This document shows, one piece after another, positions 1-7,203 of a stretch of DNA of 14,635 nucleotides. The notes below the pieces were generated by a model, which was given only the letters and a program-made list of their open reading frames with translations, had not been told where the DNA came from and did not search any database. This DNA comes from Flavobacteriaceae bacterium UBA6231. GTDB taxonomy: Bacteria; Bacteroidota; Bacteroidia; Flavobacteriales; Flavobacteriaceae. Position numbers and translations under genes: made by a program. The number at the start of each line of letters is the position of its first letter. The stretch's first letter is position 1. The stretch is from contig DJWL01000111.1 of the NCBI GenBank assembly GCA_002441545.1, forward strand, positions 815-15,449. Direction: 5' to 3'.

Positions 1-1410
1 AGGTTTAAGAATAATTCTTTGTTTCAACAACTTCTATCTGAATTTATTGACATTAAAGGAGAAGAAGACAATCCAGAATTAAAACGCCCCAATAAAATCA
101 ATAAAGAATATAAAATTGAACAAAATGACTTAACGAAAGAGCAATACGAATTACTCAATGAAAGTTTTAATGAAACTCAGAAAGGAGCAATTCTTACCCA
201 TATTCTTAATGCACGACTAATTGCTATTTCTCCATATCTATCACCTTGTTATGATGGTCAAAATCCTTCCTTAAAAGAGTTTGTTGAAAATTCTCCGAAA
301 CTGAAGCAAATGATGGATTTAATCCAACAGAACAAAAAAGACATTCCTGAATCTGGACAAATTATTTATTCTGAATTGGCAGTAGCAGAATTTCCAAAAC
401 TCAAAGAATATCTTATTCAAGAAATTGGTTACAAACCAGAAGAAATCGGAATTATCACAGGAGCAACAAATAAAAATCAAAGAATAGCGATTCAAAATGA
501 CTTTAACGATGGAAAAATAAAAATAGTTATTGGAAGTGAGGCTATTCAGGAAGGGATGAATCTTCAGGAAAATACGACGGATATTTATATGCTTTCATTA
601 CCTTACAATTTCACATCATTACGACAAGTGGAGGGGCGAGCGTGGCGACAAGGAAATAAAAATGAAAATGTGCGGATCAATTTTATGCTTACTAACGATA
701 GTATTGATGTTTTTATGCTTCAAAAGTTACAATCAAAACAAGCAAGATATTTAGAAGCCATGAAGAAAGGAGCCGATGTTTTGGATGTTTCTGATATCAG
801 TACTCAAGAATTAAAAACCGCAATTATCACTAATCCTGAAACTAGAGCGAATATTGAAATTGAATTAATGAAAAAGAGAATCGAAAATGAGAAAAATAAG
901 CATCTCGCCGACATTGCTTTTGTTTTGAGAAAGCATCAAGATTTTTTAAAAGTACAAGAAGATGTTACCAAAGCTCAGAATAATTATAATAGGATCCTTG
1001 GCTATTCAAAAGAAGAAGGTGATAATGCTGAATATTGGAAAAACCAGTTACCGTTTTATCAAAAGACAATAAATTTAGCTAAAGAAAAAGTAAAAGAGGA
1101 AGTTGAGCATTTATTGCAAAAAGGAATCAATGTTACTGAAATTGAAAACAAGAAATTAGTAACCGAAAATAAAATTGAAGAATTGGATAAGAAGTTGCAG
1201 GATTTGTCCAATTTAAGAGAGGATTTGCTTTCTAAATACAGATTTGAAAAGGAGGAGCAATTAAAAAATAGAGAGAGTGAGGACTATGTAGGAGAGAGAA
1301 AGGCAGAAAACTCTGAATTATTTAATGCTTCACAATTAGGAATGATTGAAAAACAAAGCAATGCAATTTCTTTTGAAGATAAACAAAAATCTAATGTAAT
1401 GAGAAGGTAA
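1..1410 (+). CDS. C-terminal part of a large SF2/SNF2-like helicase (conjugative-element type), 5' end outside the window
   Basis: The reading frame is open to the first base of the window, so the gene starts upstream. A TTG at position 19 is only an internal codon; residue numbers here count from it. What remains is the second helicase lobe. Residues 112-120 read SGQIIYSEL, 173-183 carry motif V (SEAIQEGMNLQ), and 203-212 carry motif VI (QVEGRAWRQG, with the arginine finger). After about residue 260 the protein is charged, helical and probably coiled coil up to the stop. This combination, a lone C-terminal helicase lobe followed by a long coiled tail, resembles the giant DarB-like helicase or helicase-methyltransferase proteins of conjugative elements and plasmids. 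That is a resemblance only, because the methylase part, if any, lies off-window. The last dozen residues look arbitrary and the next frame holds another gene remnant, so the natural C-terminus may have been replaced. Sure about the helicase, less so about the family. Confidence 0.75.
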   Translation, partial: RFKNNSLFQQLLSEFIDIKGEEDNPELKRPNKINKEYKIEQNDLTKEQYELLNESFNETQKGAILTHILNARLIAISPYLSPCYDGQNPSLKEFVENSPKLKQMMDLIQQNKKDIPESGQIIYSELAVAEFPKLKEYLIQEIGYKPEEIGIITGATNKNQRIAIQNDFNDGKIKIVIGSEAIQEGMNLQENTTDIYMLSLPYNFTSLRQVEGRAWRQGNKNENVRINFMLTNDSIDVFMLQKLQSKQARYLEAMKKGADVLDVSDISTQELKTAIITNPETRANIEIELMKKRIENEKNKHLADIAFVLRKHQDFLKVQEDVTKAQNNYNRILGYSKEEGDNAEYWKNQLPFYQKTINLAKEKVKEEVEHLLQKGINVTEIENKKLVTENKIEELDKKLQDLSNLREDLLSKYRFEKEEQLKNRESEDYVGERKAENSELFNASQLGMIEKQSNAISFEDKQKSNVMRR

Positions 1411-1573
1411 TTATTTATATTTCTCTAAAGAAATTAGTAATACTGAAATTATAGATTGTATCATTATTTATCCTACTCTTAATAAAGATATTGAGCTAAA
1501 ATTTTCTGAAATAAAATCTTATCAGAATATCTATAAAATGGGTATTTGTTTACCAATAAAAAACAGCGTTTAA
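1403..1573 (+). pseudogene. Start-less 3' remnant of an unidentified gene
   Basis: This frame differs from that of the helicase gene and stays open from just after a TGA at 1400-1402 to TAA at 1571-1573, about 56 codons. It has no start codon except an ATG close to its end. The peptide contains DCIIIYPTLNKDIELKFSEI and later QNIYKMGICLPI, which reads like a real protein C-terminus rather than noise. The 'IIIYP' strand followed by an 'LPI' ending faintly recalls the C-termini of McrC-like restriction subunits, but this is a guess from a short stretch. It abuts the 3' end of the minus-strand nuclease-helicase, with its stop one base before that gene's end. The likely history is a deletion or insertion junction near 1400 that fused the helicase tail to a decayed gene. 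It could also be chance. Confidence 0.4.
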
Positions 1574-1574
1574 T

Positions 1575-4500
1575 TTAAATGCAATAATTAGCAAGCTCTA
1601 TAAATCTACAAAATGGGTTTGCTAATTTAATTTGTTCGGGTGATTTACAATCAGGTTCAAATATCCTTGGATTTCCTACTATAATAAACATTGCCTTAGC
1701 TCTTGAAACAGCTACATTCAACCTATTCGGACTATATAAAAATTCCATTCCTCGCGGAGCATCTTCAGGTGATGAGCTTGCTATACTATAAATAACTACG
1801 GGTGCTTCTTGTCCTTGGAATTTATCTACAGTACCCATCTGAATATGTGGTAATCGCTTTTGCATTTCAAAAACATTACTGTTGTAAGGTGTGATTATTT
1901 TTATATCACTAGCAACTAAAACTTTTTTTTTGTTTTTTTCATCATACCAAAAAACATCACCCTTTGTAAGTTCTTGAACAATTTTTTCAATTGCATTAAT
2001 TTCTTCTAATGACATATTGCTATTACCTTCATGGGCAACTGATTTATAAAATAACCCAGAACCAATAAATTGTGTATTTCCTTCAATCCTTTGATTTTCT
2101 CTTCCTTTCTCTGAATGTAATCTCGATTCATAAAACATTTCAGAATCAAATAAACAAATATTAGGATGCATTCTCCAGGTACTAGATAAAAATATTCCCT
2201 TATCAATAGGGATGGTTTTCTTCCCCTCTAACAAATGTTCCAAAGCAGATACTTCAGTCCCTTCAGGATGAACACCTTTAATAGGTTGTTTCAATTGTTG
2301 ATGATCACCAAGTAAAATAACATTTTTACTTGCATGTGAAACTACTAGAGTGTCAATCAAAGCAAATTGACCTGCTTCATCTATAAATAAATAATCTAAA
2401 GTATCTTTCAACTTTTCACTACACCACATAAAACTAGTTCCAGCTACTATATGGTAATTTTGAAGATTAGCTACAATTGTATCTACGTTTTTGGCAATAT
2501 CCCATGGATAATCTCCTTCATCTGTTGAAGAACCTTTATAAATTATCTTCAAATCAAAGGTTTCTTTGTCTGCTAGATGTTTTATTTTTTCAAGTAAATT
2601 GATAATTACTTTATGGCTAAGTGCTGTAATTCCAATACGTTTGCCTTTCTTAATCAAATCAAAAATCATATGACTTCCAGTATAGCTTTTTCCTGCTCCT
2701 GGTGGTCCTTGTATTGGTAAGTAACTAGAATCTAATTTAGTAGCCCAATCAATACTCTTTTCCAATAAAATGTCTGTATCAATTAGTGGTTGTGTAAGTT
2801 GAGGCAACTTATTTAATAATAAATCTCTTGTAACTTTGTAGCTAGGTAATTCATTTTCAAAACCATTAGCAACAATCCATTCGGCAAAACGAATTAAATT
2901 TTCCTCTTTATCTTTGGTACTGAACTGCTCAAACTTGATTATGGTAAATGGATGGTTATCTTTGATGCTTGGTCCTTTCTTAAGCTTAAGAATTCCATTT
3001 AATTCATCAATTTCATTAATTTCTCCTGCATTTCCTCCATTCTCCTTCTTTATTTGATTTCCCGGTTTTAGTTCACTTTCTTGACTAGGAAATCTATAAG
3101 TATCGACAAAACTTCTCTTGACAGGAACGCTTTCACCTGTAAATTGTAAGTAAGTTATAGCGGTTTTTTCATCTAATAACTCATCAGGTTCTAATTCCAT
3201 AATTCTGTAATACTCCCACCAAAATGATTTTTGTTCTCTTCTATACCAATCCAACATATTAGCCAAAATAAATCTTGCTTGTTGTTCTTTGGTTCGTTCA
3301 GTTACATCGAGTGGAATTTCATGCATCAAAGCCTCATAAATAGGCGTGATGCGTTCCAAATGAGCAGTAACATGTTCAGGTTCTTCAATATCATTTGATA
3401 TTGGCCTTGGTATATCACTTCCCTTTGATATCAATAATGCTCTTTCTTTTTCTAACCATTGATGCAAATGCAATGTAGAAAAGCAATCATCTTGATTATA
3501 AAGCTGAATAGCTTGTTTCATCTCTTCTGTAATCAATTCAAATTTTTTACTTTCCAATAAAAATTCAAAATCAGCTTTAAATTTAGATAGAGTTCTTAAA
3601 TCCATTTCTCTTACGAATCCATGATACTTTTCTAAATCTTTTAATGAATATCTTTCAACTCCAGCTCTAATGGATTGTTTTAAAATTCTATGTAAATCAA
3701 TAAAACAATTGGTTCGTAATAAAATATCAATTTCATTTTCCTTTGTAGCATATTTACCCATCATTCGTTTCAAGGCTATAGTTTCATAAGGAGCAAAATG
3801 ATAAACATGTAAACCTGAATATTCACTTTTTTTATCAAAAACAAAATCAATAAACTGCTCCAGTGCTATTTTTTCTTCTTCCATATTGGAAACCCAAATG
3901 CAATGATATTTTCCTTGAAATACCCAGCCAAATAAATACTCTAGTCCTGATGGTTCCACTAATGGGTCACCTTCAAAATCTAAATAAATATCTCCATCAG
4001 TTGGTTCAGCTAAATTGTAAAATCCAGTAGTTTCCTTTAATTCTATAACTTCATAAATTGGTTTTTGTAAACTTCTAGTTTCATTTTGAATCCTAGCTTG
4101 TTCTCTTAATTTTGTAAATGTTTCTTTTGAACCTTTATTTGGTTTAAAAGGAATAGGTAATGGCATTTCTGACATAGCTTGTAATGTAGTCACTCCATGA
4201 AGTTTTACCTCTTTAATCTGAGAAGTACCCATTCCTGCAATGAAACTCAAATGGTCATCTTTTCTTCTAATGCTATTACAATATTCCCACCAATTACAAA
4301 TATCACAATGAGAACAAGGTTCTGGATAAGTTTCCACTGGTGTTGCAATAGCAGTTTCTAATCGTTTTTTAATTAACCGTAAATAAGAAATGTAATCATT
4401 TACACGATATACAATTTCACTTTCAGGTGTTCTCACACGCATATTTTCAGGCAGAACTCCTTGAATTTCTTCTATCATTTCAGAATAAAGAGCAATTTGT

Positions 4501-4931
4501 AATATGGTTCCTGCTCTTGTTTCTGTTGAAAGTTTTGTATCAATTACTTCATAAGACCAATCACCTAAATTACTAGATTTATTTACTTTTACTAGAAAAT
4601 CAGCCCATCCTTGCCATTTTTCATTACTTAATCTTGCTTGGTAGATGTAATCAGCTCCTTGATGCATAGCTTCAATAGTCTTTTGCCTAGCATTTTCTAC
4701 TTCTTGATCTATTTTGACAATTGAGAAACCTTTAGATTCTAATTCATTTAAAAAAGAATTTTCAAAATCAATTCCTCTTTCTCTTAAAACATCTAAAACT
4801 TTATTATTACTAATTGGCTTTTCCTTTAAACCTTCAACAACATCATAATTAAGATTAGTTAAGTGCTTACAATGAATATGATTAGATAAATCAGAAGCAG
4901 AAAAAATGATTTGAATATGTGCTTTTCTCAC
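1575..4931 (-). CDS. TM0106-type RecB-like nuclease fused to DEDD exonuclease and SF1 Dna2/UPF1-like helicase
   Basis: This is a complete 1118-residue cytoplasmic DNA-processing enzyme. The N-terminal third is a PD-(D/E)XK nuclease of the RecB/Cas4 type: D111 (WADFL), D131 and K133 (VIDTKLS), and Q145-Y149 (QIALY). It has an early C21 and a cluster C206, C209, C212, C218 whose C-x2-C-x5-C spacing matches the Fe-S signature of Cas4 and AddB. Residues about 314-490 form an RNase H-like DEDD exonuclease: D318/E320 (LDFEGD), HFAPYE at 378-383, and YNQDDC at 478-483. The C-terminal part is an SF1 helicase: Walker A QGPPGAGKS 741-749, DEAG 851-854, GDHQQ 875-879, TVDKFQGQE 1034-1042, NVAVSRAK 1072-1079. 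The start is GTG at 4931; no ATG lies between it and the upstream in-frame stop, and the family's FSASDL motif follows at once. It stands alone, convergent with the left-edge genes and divergent from hipBA. A repair or anti-phage role is inferred from domains and neighbours. Confidence 0.9.
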   Translation of the reverse strand: MRKAHIQIIFSASDLSNHIHCKHLTNLNYDVVEGLKEKPISNNKVLDVLRERGIDFENSFLNELESKGFSIVKIDQEVENARQKTIEAMHQGADYIYQARLSNEKWQGWADFLVKVNKSSNLGDWSYEVIDTKLSTETRAGTILQIALYSEMIEEIQGVLPENMRVRTPESEIVYRVNDYISYLRLIKKRLETAIATPVETYPEPCSHCDICNWWEYCNSIRRKDDHLSFIAGMGTSQIKEVKLHGVTTLQAMSEMPLPIPFKPNKGSKETFTKLREQARIQNETRSLQKPIYEVIELKETTGFYNLAEPTDGDIYLDFEGDPLVEPSGLEYLFGWVFQGKYHCIWVSNMEEEKIALEQFIDFVFDKKSEYSGLHVYHFAPYETIALKRMMGKYATKENEIDILLRTNCFIDLHRILKQSIRAGVERYSLKDLEKYHGFVREMDLRTLSKFKADFEFLLESKKFELITEEMKQAIQLYNQDDCFSTLHLHQWLEKERALLISKGSDIPRPISNDIEEPEHVTAHLERITPIYEALMHEIPLDVTERTKEQQARFILANMLDWYRREQKSFWWEYYRIMELEPDELLDEKTAITYLQFTGESVPVKRSFVDTYRFPSQESELKPGNQIKKENGGNAGEINEIDELNGILKLKKGPSIKDNHPFTIIKFEQFSTKDKEENLIRFAEWIVANGFENELPSYKVTRDLLLNKLPQLTQPLIDTDILLEKSIDWATKLDSSYLPIQGPPGAGKSYTGSHMIFDLIKKGKRIGITALSHKVIINLLEKIKHLADKETFDLKIIYKGSSTDEGDYPWDIAKNVDTIVANLQNYHIVAGTSFMWCSEKLKDTLDYLFIDEAGQFALIDTLVVSHASKNVILLGDHQQLKQPIKGVHPEGTEVSALEHLLEGKKTIPIDKGIFLSSTWRMHPNICLFDSEMFYESRLHSEKGRENQRIEGNTQFIGSGLFYKSVAHEGNSNMSLEEINAIEKIVQELTKGDVFWYDEKNKKKVLVASDIKIITPYNSNVFEMQKRLPHIQMGTVDKFQGQEAPVVIYSIASSSPEDAPRGMEFLYSPNRLNVAVSRAKAMFIIVGNPRIFEPDCKSPEQIKLANPFCRFIELANYCI

Positions 4932-4992
4932 TGCAAAAAAGATTAAATGATTAGAATAAACAAAAACTATAATTTTAAATTAAGTCATTTCT

Positions 4993-5000
4993 CAAATGTA
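4993..5000 (-). promoter_or_regulatory. -7 promoter element (TACATTTG) for the nuclease-helicase
   Basis: Read on the minus strand this is TACATTTG, a full match to the Bacteroidota -7 consensus TAnnTTTG, 62 bases upstream of the GTG start. I see no TTG at the expected 19-21 base spacing further upstream, so the -33 element is weak or absent. Confidence 0.45.
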
Positions 5001-5103
5001 AGAATTTAAAGCAAATAAAAGTAATTTGTTTTGAAAGTAAATTGTTAAATTTTAAAATACCACGACACAAACTGTTAGCGAAAATTAAATAGAGTTTTGT
5101 GTG

Positions 5104-5134
5104 TTTGTACTCCTATTAATTTTTCGTACATTTG
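5104..5134 (+). promoter_or_regulatory. Bacteroidota-type promoter of the hipBA operon
   Basis: TTTG at 5104-5107 (-33) is followed after exactly 19 bases by TACATTTG at 5127-5134 (-7). Both match the established Bacteroidota sigma factor consensus TTTG-N19-TAnnTTTG. Transcription would begin near 5140, giving a leader of about 45 bases before the hipB ATG at 5186. This is the best-formed promoter in the window. Confidence 0.7.
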
Positions 5135-5139
5135 TAATA

Positions 5140-5157
5140 CAATAATATTAATTATTG
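5140..5157. promoter_or_regulatory. hipB: Candidate HipB operator (inverted repeat CAATAAT-N4-ATTATTG)
   Basis: Two perfect 7-bp arms separated by ATTA sit immediately after the -7 element, where a bound dimer would block the start of transcription. HipB-type antitoxins are known to repress their own operons through palindromes in the promoter. A second small palindrome, AATAC-CA-GTATT at 5174-5185, ends directly before the hipB ATG and may be a further half-site. The arms are entirely AT apart from their ends, so chance is possible. Confidence 0.4.
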
Positions 5158-5185
5158 CAACATAATTTATTTAAATACCAGTATT

Positions 5186-5491
5186 ATGTTATTTATTTCT
5201 TCTTCAAAAGCGCAAAAAAAAATAGCTGAAAATGTACGTGAAAGAAGATTACAAATGGATCTTACACAAGAAGGTTTAGCGGAGAGATCAGGTGTGCCTT
5301 TGTCCACATTGAGGAAATTTGAACAAAAAGGAAATATTTCTTTAGAATCATTTTTAAAATTACTTTCTGTAATAGGCGGTTTAGAGGAAGTAATAAACGC
5401 TTTAAAGCCTAACATACCAAATTTTAAATCCATTGATGATGTTCTAAAAACAGAGGCAGAAATCATTAAAAAAAGGGGCAGAAAAAAATGA
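5186..5491 (+). CDS. hipB: HipB-like XRE-family antitoxin and operon repressor
   Basis: The product is a 101-residue DNA-binding protein of the XRE/Cro family. Its helix-turn-helix covers residues about 12-65, with the core LTQEGLAERSGVPLSTLRKF at 27-46. A helical C-terminus ends in a strongly basic KKRGRKK tail, common in flavobacterial HipB homologues. The gene overlaps hipA by four bases (ATGA), so the two are translated as a coupled pair. In this family the antitoxin dimer binds operator DNA and holds the kinase toxin inactive. ATG at 5186 is the only reasonable start; no Shine-Dalgarno sequence is seen, as is usual in this phylum. Identification is firm because of the adjacent hipA. Confidence 0.85.
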   Translation: MLFISSSKAQKKIAENVRERRLQMDLTQEGLAERSGVPLSTLRKFEQKGNISLESFLKLLSVIGGLEEVINALKPNIPNFKSIDDVLKTEAEIIKKRGRKK

Positions 5492-6717
5492 AAACAGCTA
5501 TCAAAGAAATAAAAGTAGGATTAGATTTTGGCTCTGGAATTCAACCTGTTGGGAGATTGGCAATACGAAATGGTATTATCTATTTTGAGTACGACAATGA
5601 TTTTTTGCAGACAGAATTAGAAATATCACCCATCAAACTTCCTTTGCAGCGAGGTGTGATAGGGCTTCCAAGAGATCCATTTGAAGGTTTAGCAGGCGTT
5701 TTCAATGATAGTTTGCCCGATGGTTGGGGGAGATTGCTTTTTGATCGTATGCTTCGTTACGAAGGTATTTTACCATCAGAAGTTACTCTCCTTGATCGTT
5801 TGGCTCACGTAGGTTTACATGGATTGGGCGCTTTGGTTTATGAGCCAGATGAAAGCCCAAATTTTGATGATGAAATAATTGATTTAGATGTATTAGCTTC
5901 ACAAACAAAAGAAGTTTTAGAAGGAGGATCTGATGAAGTTATTGCAGAACTTTTAGCATTGAATGGTTCTTCTGCGGGAGCAATGCCAAAAGCTTTAATT
6001 GGCGTAGATAAAGAAAGAAAAAACATCTCGTATGGAGCTCATCATTTAAGCGATGGTTTTGAACCTTGGATGGTGAAATTCCCGAACTCACAAGATGGCA
6101 ATGATTCTGGTGCGATTGAATATGTATATGCTTTAATGGCTACAGAAGCAGGAATTGCAATGCCAAATGTTCATTTATTTTCTTCACAAAAAGGAAATGG
6201 TTACTTTGCAGTCAAACGTTTTGACAGAGAAGGAAATGAACGCCTTCATATGCATACCGTGAGCGGATTGATTCACAGTAATTTTAGATTTCCATCTCTT
6301 GATTATGAAGATTTATTGTCTTTGACAAGTTATTTAACCAAAGATATTCGAGAGGTGGAAAAAATGTTTCGATTAGCTGTTTTCAATGTCATGGCACATA
6401 ATCAGGATGACCATGCAAAGAATTTTTCGTTTTTGATGAATGAATTGGGCGAATGGAAATTATCTCCAGCTTATGACCTTACCTTTTCAAACGGACCTGG
6501 TGGCGAACAAAGTACTATGGTATTGGGTGAGGGTAGAAATATAACCCTACAACATCTTTTAAAATTAGGTACAGAAGCTCAACTTTCAAAAAATTTCATA
6601 GAGAGTGTTATTGATCAAACACGTTCTGCAATTGGTAAATGGACGGATTTAGCTAAATATTATGGTGTTAGCGATTCAAATATCAATTTTATTAATCGTA
6701 GTATTTCAAAATGGTGA
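5488..6717 (+). CDS. hipA: HipA-family serine/threonine kinase toxin
   Basis: This is a 409-residue protein, close to the 440 of E. coli HipA. The HipA N-terminal subdomain spans about residues 8-120 and includes the family block NDSLPDGWGRLLFDRML (73-89). The nucleotide-binding loop is GSSAGAMPK (160-168), and the ATP-contacting lysine is probably K197 (PWMVKFP). The catalytic loop is HNQDDHAKN (304-312), with D307 as the expected catalytic aspartate, and the metal-binding aspartate is D330 (SPAYDL). Serines 161-162 fall in the loop where E. coli HipA autophosphorylates Ser150. All key residues are present, so the kinase should be active. HipA of E. coli phosphorylates glutamyl-tRNA synthetase and stops translation; the target of this protein is unknown. 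It is the second gene of the hipBA operon, and its stop codon is followed within about 20 bases by direct repeat copy A. Confidence 0.9.
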   Translation: MKTAIKEIKVGLDFGSGIQPVGRLAIRNGIIYFEYDNDFLQTELEISPIKLPLQRGVIGLPRDPFEGLAGVFNDSLPDGWGRLLFDRMLRYEGILPSEVTLLDRLAHVGLHGLGALVYEPDESPNFDDEIIDLDVLASQTKEVLEGGSDEVIAELLALNGSSAGAMPKALIGVDKERKNISYGAHHLSDGFEPWMVKFPNSQDGNDSGAIEYVYALMATEAGIAMPNVHLFSSQKGNGYFAVKRFDREGNERLHMHTVSGLIHSNFRFPSLDYEDLLSLTSYLTKDIREVEKMFRLAVFNVMAHNQDDHAKNFSFLMNELGEWKLSPAYDLTFSNGPGGEQSTMVLGEGRNITLQHLLKLGTEAQLSKNFIESVIDQTRSAIGKWTDLAKYYGVSDSNINFINRSISKW

Positions 6718-6737
6718 AAATTTCAAAAAACCATTTT
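6708..6737 (+). terminator. Possible AT-rich stem-loop at the end of hipA
   Basis: AAAATGGT at 6708-6715 pairs perfectly with ACCATTTT at 6730-6737 across a 14-base loop that itself contains GAAA-A-TTTC. The stem includes the hipA stop codon and is followed by ATAAAT rather than a T-run, so it is only a weak terminator candidate. Confidence 0.3.
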
Positions 6738-6739
6738 AT

Positions 6740-6812
6740 AAATGTACCCTTTTGTACACCTCAATACACTTGAAAATGCCATCAATAAAAGAAAGTTAAG
6801 ATTGTGTATTGG
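6740..6812 (+). repeat. Direct repeat copy A (about 73 bp), left boundary of the AbiE module
   Basis: This copy matches 10064-10137. Identical blocks are AAATGTAC, a 22-bp stretch from TTTTGTACACC through CAATACACTT, and a 25-bp stretch from CCATCAATAAAAG through AAAGTTAAGATT. The variable parts are an indel in the first spacer, seven middle bases and the last few bases. Two inverted pairs are visible: TGTAC/GTACA (6743-6747, 6754-6758), and CCTCAATACAC with GTGTATTGGGG (6759-6769, 6804-6814), the latter pairing with a single G-T wobble. The repeat starts 23 bases after the hipA stop, and truncated DUF262 coding sequence begins exactly at its end. An attachment or recombination site, or a mobile cassette boundary, would fit. 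No recombinase is present in the window. Confidence 0.8.
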
Positions 6813-7193
6813 GGCACTTGGTTTATTTTCCAAATTGCAAGTGAAAGAACTTTTGGAATCTCTGGTTTAAGAGCAAGTAAATCTGAATTAGAAAGACATC
6901 ATTTATTTCCAAAAGCTTGGTTGATGCGTAATGGAGTTACCGAACAAAGAAATTATAATCAAATTGCCAATTTTGCTTTAGTAAAATGGAATGATAATAT
7001 TGTAATTAGCTATAAATAACCCAAAGTTTACTTGCCAATTTATGCAAAAAGACTCGATGATAACGAATTAAAAAAGATGCGTTTTTGGTATGCTTTACCT
7101 GAGAATTGGCAAGAAATGAATTATCGTGATTTTCTTCCTGAAAGGAGAAAGTTAATTTCTAAAGTTGTTGAAGAGGCCTATAAAAAATTATAA
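6804..7193 (+). pseudogene. C-terminal fragment of a DUF262/HNH (GmrSD-like) restriction-type protein, with an internal stop
   Basis: The frame encodes a recognisable DUF262-protein C-terminus. It has an HNH-like ERHHLFPKAWL, then NQIANFALVKWNDNIVIS, an in-frame TAA at 7017-7019, then PKVYLPIYAKRL and YALPENWQEMNYRDFLPER up to a TAA at 7191-7193. Both halves on either side of the stop are colinear with the family, so the stop is a nonsense change rather than a gene end. Intact members run to several hundred residues; here everything before the HNH part is missing and the frame begins at the end of direct repeat copy A. DUF262 proteins with an HNH domain are nucleases of modification-dependent restriction or phage defence. 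The fragment should be non-functional. It lies 10 bases before the next gene and probably formed an operon with it when intact. Confidence 0.75.
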
Positions 7194-7203
7194 AACATCT
7201 AAG

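Noticed and set aside
5167..5466. Minus-strand 99-codon frame opposite hipB
   Set aside because: It lies entirely opposite a clear XRE gene and shows no recognisable motif.
6740..6812. Direct repeat as an integron attC site
   Set aside because: AAAGTTAAGAT resembles the R' box GTTRRRY but lacks the final pyrimidine, there is no matching RYYYAAC at the other end, and no integron integrase is present.
7165..7203. TTG at 7165 as the start of the GYW protein
   Set aside because: These 13 codons overlap the end of the DUF262 remnant in another frame, and the conserved block begins just after the ATG at 7204.
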